Shown here: positions 1 through 5,186 of the stretch, one piece after another
Layout: every line of letters begins with the position of its first letter
Position numbering within the stretch: the first letter of the stretch is position 1
Assembly: GCA_022827165.1 (NCBI GenBank)
Contig: JAJDTN010000254.1
Span: 1 to 5,186, forward strand
Direction: 5' to 3'
DNA from: Candidatus Latescibacterota bacterium
Lineage (GTDB): Bacteria > Latescibacterota > UBA2968 > UBA8231
Length of the DNA stretch: 5,186 bases
The notes under the pieces: model-generated
Told to the model about the DNA's origin: nothing
The model's input: only the letters and a program-made list of their open reading frames with translations
The model's database searches: none
Program-made: the position numbers and the translations under genes

Positions 1-114
1 CGCCTGCCAGGGGTTGCCCTCGGCGCCGCCGAGGACGTACTCGGTTCGGGCGAAGGCGGCGCCGGCCTGGAGGGAAAGGCCGAGGATGAGGCAGCAGTCG
101 AGGAGGTGTCGCAT
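1..114 (-). CDS. Secreted protein of unknown function, N-terminal fragment (cut by left window edge)
   Basis: An ATG at 114 opens a frame running off the left edge, giving 38 residues that begin MRHLLDCCLILGLSLQ. Residues 4-22 form a hydrophobic segment ending in AFA, followed by RTEYVLGG, which reads as a Sec signal peptide cleaved after about residue 22. The paired cysteines at 7-8 lie too early in the segment for a lipobox, so a lipoprotein is unlikely. A GGAG lies 11 bases upstream of the ATG. The predicted mature start (E-x-V-x-G-G-A-x-G-x-x-W) resembles that of the divergent gene on the plus strand, so the two may be related. Export is well supported. The function is unknown because nearly all of the protein lies outside the window. 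Confidence 0.7.
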   Translation of the reverse strand, partial: MRHLLDCCLILGLSLQAGAAFARTEYVLGGAEGNPWQA

Positions 115-125
115 GGGCGAGGTCT

Positions 126-129
126 CTCC
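126..129 (-). promoter_or_regulatory. Ribosome binding site of the left-edge secreted protein
   Basis: On the minus strand a GGAG, within ACGGAGAG, sits 11 bases before the ATG at 114. The spacing is at the long end of the usual range, but it supports that ATG as the start, together with the signal peptide that follows it. Confidence 0.45.
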
Positions 130-136
130 GTCAGGC

Positions 137-159
137 AAGGCCGGGCTCCGGACCGGCTT
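137..159. repeat. Short inverted repeat in the divergent intergenic region
   Basis: AAGGCCGG (137-144) and CCGGCTT (153-159) can pair as a seven-base-pair stem with one bulged G, around an eight-base loop. If the left-edge gene starts transcription near 160, this hairpin would be at the 5' end of its leader. It could also be an operator between the divergent genes. Short GC-rich hairpins arise easily by chance in DNA of this composition, so the assignment is weak. Confidence 0.25.
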
Positions 160-166
160 CGGGCAA

Positions 167-195
167 ACGGTACGGCGGCCATGCCGGGGGGACAA
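167..195 (-). promoter_or_regulatory. Candidate sigma70-type promoter for the left-edge gene
   Basis: Read on the minus strand, TTGTCC (195-190) is followed after exactly 17 bases by TACCGT (172-167). These match the -35 consensus at four of six positions and the -10 consensus at three of six, including the TA...T frame. Transcription would begin near 160 and give a leader of about 45 bases carrying the GGAG. The housekeeping sigma preference of this organism is unknown, so this is only a candidate. Confidence 0.25.
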
Positions 196-200
196 GGAGA

Positions 201-229
201 TTGACAGTCCTCCCGCGGCGGTTTTTCCT
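201..229 (+). promoter_or_regulatory. Candidate promoter for the plus-strand secreted protein, implying a leaderless transcript
   Basis: TTGACA at 201-206 is a perfect -35 consensus. After 17 bases comes TTTCCT (224-229), a poor -10 match within the T-rich stretch 222-226, the most AT-rich patch of the intergenic region. Transcription would start at about 236-237, on or beside the ATG at 237. That gives a leaderless mRNA, consistent with the absence of a purine-rich ribosome site just before that ATG. The weak -10 keeps confidence low. Confidence 0.35.
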
Positions 230-236
230 AGCGGGC

Positions 237-2324
237 ATGAATCGCACATCTCCTCTCATCGCCGCGGCGGTCCTGGCCGGCATCGGCCTGTCGGAGGCCG
301 CGCCGGCTGCGGAGACGGTCACCATCGGCGCCGGCGGCGAGTTCGGCTGGGCCGGAGGGGGCTCCGCCGTGGTCGCCACGATCCCCGCCCGGCACCGCTC
401 CCTGCTGGAGTCGGACAACCTCCTCGAGGGCAACGCCCCGGGAGCCCTCCTCGATTTCGACAGCCAGGACCACCCCGGCGCCATCCTTCCCCTGCGCATC
501 GCCCCCGGCCAGAACGTGGCCCACGGCACCCTCGAGCGCGGCGGTGAGATCACCGCTCCCAACGTCTTCGACTTCAGCGGCACCTTCAAGCCCCTCGACC
601 TCAAGCAGGCCCTGGAGGAGCTGATCACCCCGGGCGGGGAGCTGGAAGCCTTCGAGCGCAAGAACCTCAACTCCCTCGGTATCCTGGTCATCCTCAACCT
701 GGGGGGCCGCTTCGGAGTCGAGAGGATCCGCTTCTATCCGCGCAACACGGTGCAGATAGCGCCGGCGACACCGTTCCAGAACGACTTCCTGCGTTCCTTC
801 GAGCTGTACACGAACGACGGCCTCGCCCTCACCCAGGCGGGCCTGCCGATCTGGGGCGAGCCGGTGGCGGCGGAGGAGGAGAACAAGGAACCCGTCGTCG
901 ATGTGCGGCTCGACCCGCCGCGGTACGTTCAGCACATCCGCCTGCGCTCCAAGTCGACGATCTCCTACGAGATCGACGAGTTCGAGGTCTTCGGCACCGG
1001 GTTCCTGGCCACGGCCGCCTACGTCTCCGACATCTTCGACGCGGGACAGCCGGCCGTGTGGCACCAGCTCCGCTGGACGGAGCAGGTCCTGGGAGACCCC
1101 CGGTTCTCGGCGGTGAGCATCCGCACCCGCACCGGCACCGACGCCGATCCCTTCGTCTTCACCCGGACCCTCCACGGGCAGGCCGACCCGGAGGAGATCC
1201 CCCTGTCGGTGGAGGACCCCTCGCTCGAGTTGAGCCTGGAGGAATACAAGAAGCTGCCCGTCTTCGACGCCCAGGGCCAGCAGTGGAACGCCGGCCCCGT
1301 CAAGGACGACCTGGTCAACTGGAGCCCCTTCAGCACGCCCTTCGACGCCGAGGTGGCCAACACCCCGGGGGCCCTGATCACCTCCCCGAGCCCGCGGCGC
1401 TACATGCAGTTCCAGATCGCCTTCGAGAGCAGCGACCTGGAGGCGGCGAGGGCGATCGAGTCCCTGAGCTTCGATGTGCTCCGCTCGCCGCTGGCCGATT
1501 CGCTCAAGGCGGAGGTCTTCCCGAGGGAGGTGGACGAGATCCGCGCGGTGCCCTTCACCCTCGCCGTGCGGGCCCGCTTCGAGTCGGAGGACCTGCTGGG
1601 ATTCGACCGCCTGGAGATCCGCACGCCCCTGCGAGTCGCGGCCATCGACGAGGTGCGGGTCCTCGACAGCGAGGGACAGCCGGTATCCGGCCGGACGTTC
1701 TCCAGCCTTGCGGACACCGTCGACGAGGGCGGCTTCCGCATCGTGGAGGTCAGGGAGGACCGCTTCGAGATCGGCTTCCCCCCCATCTCTCGGGACGGGA
1801 CCGAGGTTCGCATCCACTTCCGCAGCGACGTCCTCACCTACAGCACCGATTTCACCGGGTCGGCCAAGCTGTCGCCGGCGGACGGGGTGGGTGAGCCGGC
1901 CATCCAGCCCCTGGTGGGGGGCGACACGGGCCAGCTGGCCCCGGGGGACGAAGCGGCCCTGTCGGGCACCACGGTCCTGAGTCCGACCCTGCTGGGCGGG
2001 CGGCTGCTCGGGCAGGTGGAGCTGGGGCCCAATCCCTTCAGCCCCAACGGCGACGGCGTCAACGACGCCATGTCCCTGAGCTACAGCCTGCTGTCGTTGG
2101 AGGCGCCTCGCCAGGTGGCGCTGAAGGTCTATGACCTGGGCGGCCGGCTGGTGAGAGTCGTCAGCCAGGGGTTGGAGAGCAACGGGCGCTACGAGGACAA
2201 GGTCTGGGACGGCACCGACGACGCCGGACAGCTCGTCCCCCCCGGTCTCTACCTGTTCAGGGTCGCCGTGGACGGCGACCACCGCAACGACGAGGTGCAC
2301 CGCCTCGTCGCCGTGGTCTACTAG
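237..2324 (+). CDS. Secreted multidomain protein with discoidin-like regions and C-terminal FlgD Ig-like domain
   Basis: Numbered from the ATG at 237, this is 695 residues. Residues 1-24 are a Sec signal peptide (hydrophobic from about 6-18, cleavage probably after APA). Residues 145-255 resemble a discoidin/F5-8-type C fold: LNLGGRFGVERIRFYPR at 153-169 matches its usual core strand, and RYVQHIRLRS starts at 229. A second unit at about 260-415 has RTRTGTDADP at 296-305, NWSPF at 361 and RYMQFQIAFES from 388. A third beta-rich region covers about 420-545. The C-terminal 100 residues are a FlgD-type Ig-like domain: PNPFSPNGDGVND (598-610), KVYDLGGRLVRVV from 630, WDGTDDAGQ (657-665) and GLYLFRV (670-676). 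Such domains often end secreted or surface proteins. No catalytic motif is visible, so a binding or structural role is inferred. An in-frame TTG at 201 would add 12 residues (707 total) with a twin-arginine-like PRRFFL, but its AAGGAG is only one base away, so the ATG is preferred. Confidence 0.85.
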   Translation: MNRTSPLIAAAVLAGIGLSEAAPAAETVTIGAGGEFGWAGGGSAVVATIPARHRSLLESDNLLEGNAPGALLDFDSQDHPGAILPLRIAPGQNVAHGTLERGGEITAPNVFDFSGTFKPLDLKQALEELITPGGELEAFERKNLNSLGILVILNLGGRFGVERIRFYPRNTVQIAPATPFQNDFLRSFELYTNDGLALTQAGLPIWGEPVAAEEENKEPVVDVRLDPPRYVQHIRLRSKSTISYEIDEFEVFGTGFLATAAYVSDIFDAGQPAVWHQLRWTEQVLGDPRFSAVSIRTRTGTDADPFVFTRTLHGQADPEEIPLSVEDPSLELSLEEYKKLPVFDAQGQQWNAGPVKDDLVNWSPFSTPFDAEVANTPGALITSPSPRRYMQFQIAFESSDLEAARAIESLSFDVLRSPLADSLKAEVFPREVDEIRAVPFTLAVRARFESEDLLGFDRLEIRTPLRVAAIDEVRVLDSEGQPVSGRTFSSLADTVDEGGFRIVEVREDRFEIGFPPISRDGTEVRIHFRSDVLTYSTDFTGSAKLSPADGVGEPAIQPLVGGDTGQLAPGDEAALSGTTVLSPTLLGGRLLGQVELGPNPFSPNGDGVNDAMSLSYSLLSLEAPRQVALKVYDLGGRLVRVVSQGLESNGRYEDKVWDGTDDAGQLVPPGLYLFRVAVDGDHRNDEVHRLVAVVY

Positions 2325-2326
2325 GA

Positions 2327-2349
2327 CGGGTCCCGCCCCACGGGGCCCG
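2327..2349 (+). terminator. GC-rich hairpin between convergent genes, possible terminator
   Basis: CGGGTCCCG (2327-2335) pairs with CGGGGCCCG (2341-2349) around a five-base CCCCA loop, giving nine pairs with one G-U in plus-strand RNA. It begins three bases after the plus-strand stop codon and fills nearly all of the 28-base gap before the convergent gene's end. No U-tract follows on either strand. In minus-strand RNA the G-U position becomes a C-A mismatch, so the structure should work better for the plus-strand gene. Position supports a termination or 3'-end role. The missing U-tract argues against a classical intrinsic terminator. Confidence 0.45.
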
Positions 2350-2352
2350 CCC

Positions 2353-4572
2353 TCACCCTCCACCCTTCTCGAAGAGCTGTTCCACGAGGCCGCGCGTCTG
2401 CGCCTCTGCCTCCGACTGCATCCGCCGGCGCCGCTTGGCCGCCGAGTAGCGCTCGAACTGAGTGGCGGCGGCCTCGGTCCGGCCCGTGCGCTGGTACAGG
2501 TGCCCGAGGAAGAGGTGGGCCGCGTGGTCCTCGGGAGCCAGCTCGAGGATGCGCTCGAAGTGGGGCACCGCGTCGGCGTACCGGTGCGACTGACGGGCCA
2601 GCAACAGGCCCAGGCTCCAGCGGGCGTGGAGGGACGCGGGGTCGAGCTGAACGGCCCTGCGCAGGTGATGCTCCGCCCGCAGCGTCCGGGGCGTCTCCTC
2701 CAGGCTCACCCCGGTGCGGCCCTCCGCAGCCAACTCCACGAGCGCCTCTCCGAGCCCCAGATGGGCCCGGGCCCGGTGGCCCTCCGCCCGCAGCAGAACC
2801 CGGTAGTGGGCGGCGGCCGAGTCGGGGCGGTCATGAGCCTGGTGCAGCCGGGCGAGCTGGTAGCGCACAAGCAGGGAGTCGGGTCTGATCTCGAGGACGC
2901 GGCGGTAGGCCCGGGCGGCGGTGCCGGGGCGCCCGGCCATGAGCCTGGCGTAGGCCAGGCTGCCGTGAAGGTCCGCCCGCTCCGGGAGCATCTCCACCAG
3001 TCTCTCGTACTCGGCCACCGCCTCGACGGCACGGCCGCCCGAGAGCAACGCGTCGGCCAGGTCCCGGCGGAGGGGCACCGAGTCGGGAGCGATGGCCAGG
3101 CGGCGGCGGTAGAGGTCGACGGCGGCGCGCGAATCGCCGCGCTCCACCTCCAGGGTGGCCAGGCGCGCCAGCGCCTCCGGCAGCGCGGGGTCGAGGCGCA
3201 GGGCGGCGCGGTACTCCCGGGCGGCCCCGACAGGCCTCTCCAGCGCCTCCAGGGCCTGGCCCCGCCAGTAGTGCTCGCGGGCGGGACTGGCCACCGCCAG
3301 GGGCGTCGTTCCGGCGTTGAGGGCCACCCCCGCGAGGGCGGTTGCGGCGAGGGCTCCCCGGCGCAGCGGCCGCCGTGTCAGGACGAAGGCGCCGTAGCAG
3401 GCCATCAGCAACAGGGGCGGCACCACGGGCAGGCGATCGCGGGAGGTGACGTGGGACAGGACGACCGCCGCCGCGTACACGGTGACGAAACCGACGACGA
3501 GGATCCCTTCCCGCGTGCGCCCGGCAGCTGCGCCCGAGGCATCGCCTGTCCGTCGGCGGACGAAGAACACCAGCCCGGCGAGGGCCAGAGGCGCCACCAG
3601 GCCGAAGGGGAAGGCCAGGCCCCGGTCCCATAGGAGCACCGCGAGGATCCGGGAATCGGCCCGGGCGAAGTAGGGGTCGAGGTTGCGGGGGATCTCCTCC
3701 CCCCGCCAGAACAGGTACGCCTTGCGCGCCATGAGGCCGGCCCAGGTCCACGGTTCGCCCCGGACGAACTCCCAGGACCGCTCCTGGAAGTACCGGGAGC
3801 GCGCCGAAGGCGGCTCGATACCCGCCTCCCGCCGGGGCGTATCCAAGGCCACGGTGCGGTCGTGATCGAAGTCGCCGCCCAGGAGCAGGTTGCGCACCGT
3901 CACCGGCGCCACCATCAGCGCGCACCCGGCGGCGAACCACAACCCCCGCTGCCAGCGCCGTCCGCGCGCCTCCCTCTCCGGCGGCAGACGCCACAACCAC
4001 CAGAGCACGAAGGGGGCCAGCAGGAGGATGCCGGCCGCCGTCAGGGCCGAGAGCCCCAGCACCAGGCCGGGGAGGGCCCACCTCCAGGTGGGGGCGGCCG
4101 GCGTGCGCCGCCGAGACCCCCCCCGGAGGAGACCGAGGACGGCCGCCAGCGTGACGGGCTGCCGCTCCCCCGAGACGTAGACGACGGGTCCGTAGAGGGC
4201 CGCGGCCAGGCCGGCGGCCACGGCCACCGGGGCGGGGAAGAGACGCCTGCCCACCACCACGAGGAGCCCGCACGAGGCAGCGCCAAGGGCCGCCTGCAGC
4301 AGGCGCGGCAGCCACGGGGACTCGCTCACGGGGCGCAGCGCCGCGAGCAGATACGGATAGAGCGGGGGTTGGCGGAAGGGCTCGGGCCTGCCGGCCCAGG
4401 AGACCTCCGTCAGGTAGCGGGCGTCGTCGAGGCAGGCGGCCGCGTCGGCGACGGGGGCGTGGAAGAGCGGCGTCTCGTCGATCTCGAAGAGGTAGCCGAG
4501 GCGTACGGCCAGGGCCAGGGCGCCGGCGAGGAGAGCCCAACGGACAGACTTCCGGGAGACATCGGTGGCCAA
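2353..4572 (-). CDS. GT39-like (GT-C) membrane glycosyltransferase fused to a TPR domain
   Basis: This 739-residue protein has two halves. Residues 1-427 are a polytopic membrane region with about ten hydrophobic segments (including 11-29, 90-107, 111-133, 166-194, 208-225, 318-338, 356-373, 379-398 and 406-422). It resembles the GT39/ArnT-like GT-C family, which transfers sugars from polyprenyl-phosphate donors on the outer face of the inner membrane. Matching features are an early acidic loop (D43, D49, D50) before PPLYPYLLA (69-77), YGPVVYVSGE (127-136), FWRGEEIPRNLDPYF (288-302), PFGLVAPLALAGL (322-334) and SRDRLPVVP (377-385). Residues 432-717 are about eight TPRs, probably for protein contacts. 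The only suitable start is TTG at 4572: the nearby ATG at 4562 is out of frame and the nearest GGAG is 15 bases upstream. The gene follows the beta-barrel gene after 33 bases, probably in one operon. Donor and acceptor cannot be told. The segment around 137-165 is shorter than usual for the family. Confidence 0.85.
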   Translation of the reverse strand: MATDVSRKSVRWALLAGALALAVRLGYLFEIDETPLFHAPVADAAACLDDARYLTEVSWAGRPEPFRQPPLYPYLLAALRPVSESPWLPRLLQAALGAASCGLLVVVGRRLFPAPVAVAAGLAAALYGPVVYVSGERQPVTLAAVLGLLRGGSRRRTPAAPTWRWALPGLVLGLSALTAAGILLLAPFVLWWLWRLPPEREARGRRWQRGLWFAAGCALMVAPVTVRNLLLGGDFDHDRTVALDTPRREAGIEPPSARSRYFQERSWEFVRGEPWTWAGLMARKAYLFWRGEEIPRNLDPYFARADSRILAVLLWDRGLAFPFGLVAPLALAGLVFFVRRRTGDASGAAAGRTREGILVVGFVTVYAAAVVLSHVTSRDRLPVVPPLLLMACYGAFVLTRRPLRRGALAATALAGVALNAGTTPLAVASPAREHYWRGQALEALERPVGAAREYRAALRLDPALPEALARLATLEVERGDSRAAVDLYRRRLAIAPDSVPLRRDLADALLSGGRAVEAVAEYERLVEMLPERADLHGSLAYARLMAGRPGTAARAYRRVLEIRPDSLLVRYQLARLHQAHDRPDSAAAHYRVLLRAEGHRARAHLGLGEALVELAAEGRTGVSLEETPRTLRAEHHLRRAVQLDPASLHARWSLGLLLARQSHRYADAVPHFERILELAPEDHAAHLFLGHLYQRTGRTEAAATQFERYSAAKRRRRMQSEAEAQTRGLVEQLFEKGGG
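2434..3279 (-). repeat. Eight tandem TPR units encoded in the GT39-TPR gene
   Basis: Residues 432-717 split cleanly into TPR units: 432-465, 466-499, 500-533, 534-567, 568-601, 602-648, 649-683 and 684-717. The first five and the last are exactly 34 residues, the seventh is 35, and the sixth is 47 because of a 13-residue insertion near 618-630. Most units show the TPR pattern of small residues at positions 8 and 20 and a proline near 32 (LDPALP, IAPDSV, IRPDSL, LDPASL, LAPEDH). These are protein-level repeats; the DNA copies have diverged. Confidence 0.85.
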
Positions 4573-4605
4573 CGCTGCGTCGGGAGGCTCCGGCGGCCTT
4601 TGGGA

Positions 4606-5186
4606 CTACAGGTCGATGCCGGCGTACGCCGAGAGGAAGATCGTGTTGATGGTGAGAGTCTCGCCCACCTTGGGAACCTGACGATCGATCTGCATCCCCA
4701 GTTGGGTCGTCACCCCGTAGCCCAGGTAGGCGGACAGGTTGGTGAACTGCACGGCGCCGACGACGCCGCGGAAGTCCCGCGAGTCTCGCAGCATGTCGTT
4801 GTGGAGGGTCAGCTCCAGGCCGGCCTGCAGGTCGGTGGAGCGCAGCAGGGGAAAGCCCACCAGCAGGCCGCCGAGCTCGGTGAGGGAGCGCTTCCGCTCG
4901 TTGGAGACGACATCGATCGTCTGGTGTCGGAAGATGCTCTTCCACCGCGGCTCGAAGCGGAGCCGGCCGACGTCGAAGCGGTAGCTGACGCGGTTGATGA
5001 CCCCGAAGAAGTAGTTCGTCTTCCGCTGGCTCAGCCGCGAGCGTTCCTCGGCGTCGAGGCGGGACTGGAAGAGATCCCACTTCAGGAAGTTGTCCGTCTT
5101 CAGGCCCCGGTAGTCGTACGCGTGGCCCGCCCACAGGGAGTTGACGATGGCGTCGCGCGCCAGCAGGAGGTCCTCGATCTTGGTCG
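4606..5186 (-). CDS. Probable outer-membrane beta-barrel protein, C-terminal fragment (cut by right window edge)
   Basis: The frame is open from the right edge to a TAG at 4606-4608, giving the last 192 residues of a longer protein. Amphipathic beta-strands with alternating hydrophobic and polar residues and aromatic girdle-type residues recur (TNYFFGVINRVSYRFDV, LRFEPRWKSIF, LTELGGLLVGFPLL, LQAGLELTLH, LSAYLGYGVTTQLGMQID). Charged turns such as RLDAEERSRLSQRK separate them. The chain ends in a strand closing SAYAGIDL, as expected for a transmembrane barrel. Codon third positions are strongly G/C in this frame, unlike the overlapping frames. No family is recognised by name and the N-terminal part is outside the window. 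It sits 33 bases upstream of the GT39-TPR gene on the same strand, so co-transcription is likely. A barrel is inferred from the strand pattern alone; a periplasmic beta-rich protein is the main alternative. Confidence 0.75.
   Translation of the reverse strand, partial: TKIEDLLLARDAIVNSLWAGHAYDYRGLKTDNFLKWDLFQSRLDAEERSRLSQRKTNYFFGVINRVSYRFDVGRLRFEPRWKSIFRHQTIDVVSNERKRSLTELGGLLVGFPLLRSTDLQAGLELTLHNDMLRDSRDFRGVVGAVQFTNLSAYLGYGVTTQLGMQIDRQVPKVGETLTINTIFLSAYAGIDL

Noticed and set aside
181..204. A seven-codon upstream reading frame (ATG at 181 to TGA at 202-204) before the secreted protein
   Set aside because: It is very short with no ribosome site of its own, and it would not be transcribed if the promoter at 201-229 is used. 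Nothing supports translation.
228..2363. A 711-codon open frame on the minus strand antisense to nearly the whole secreted-protein gene
   Set aside because: The product is rich in G, R, E and D with no recognisable domain, hydrophobic core or signal. The plus-strand frame has clear domains and G/C-rich third positions. Long antisense frames are expected in high-GC genes.
2500..3633. A 377-codon plus-strand frame opposite the TPR region
   Set aside because: The composition (G, Q, R, V-rich) shows no domain, and the opposite strand encodes exact 34-residue TPR units.
4117..4124. A frameshift in the GT39-like gene at the eight-C run
   Set aside because: The annotated frame continues with good membrane segments on both sides, and the other two frames give no hydrophobic sequence there. 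A single indel would break the gene, so no frameshift is called.
2831..5134. A 767-codon minus-strand open frame spanning the gap and both minus-strand genes
   Set aside because: It encodes low-complexity R/P/G-rich sequence and overlaps two frames with well-defined membrane, TPR and beta-strand patterns. It is a shadow frame.
1..5186. CRISPR array, tRNA or rRNA gene, insertion sequence, toxin-antitoxin or defence system
   Set aside because: No spaced direct repeats, tRNA-like cloverleaf, transposase motif or terminal inverted repeats were seen. All long frames are accounted for by the envelope-type genes.

Overview
This is a high-GC bacterial window with strong G/C bias at third codon positions. 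It comes from a Gram-negative organism: it holds proteins with export signals, an apparent outer-membrane beta-barrel fragment, and a large secreted protein ending in a FlgD-type Ig-like domain that starts with the PNPFSPNGDGVND motif. From general knowledge, that mix, plus a GT39-like membrane protein fused to TPR repeats, is typical of uncultivated FCB-related or neighbouring phyla such as Eisenbacteria, Krumholzibacteriota or Latescibacterota. The placement is an inference and no marker gene here confirms it.

Layout from left to right. (1) At 1-114 on the minus strand is the first 38 codons of a secreted protein cut by the window edge. (2) At 115-236 is a divergent intergenic region with a candidate promoter on each strand and a short inverted repeat. 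(3) At 237-2324 on the plus strand is a secreted multidomain protein with a signal peptide, two discoidin-like beta-sandwich regions, a third beta-rich region and the FlgD-like C-terminal domain. (4) At 2325-2352 is a 28-base gap between convergent genes, almost filled by a GC-rich hairpin. (5) At 2353-4572 on the minus strand is a 739-residue protein with a GT-C/GT39-type membrane half and about eight TPRs. (6) At 4606-5186 on the minus strand is the C-terminal 192 residues of a probable outer-membrane beta-barrel protein, cut by the right edge. It lies just upstream of the GT39-TPR gene and probably shares its transcript.

The genes fit a cell-envelope theme: secreted, surface-type and membrane glycosylation-type proteins. 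The left-edge protein and the plus-strand protein have similar predicted mature N-termini and may be divergently transcribed relatives. The window shows no RNA gene, CRISPR array, mobile element or recognisable defence or biosynthetic system. The points most worth checking are the leaderless start of the plus-strand gene, the FlgD/T9SS-like C-terminus, the shortened membrane segment beside an eight-G tract in the GT39 gene, and the same-frame 33-base junction between the two minus-strand genes.
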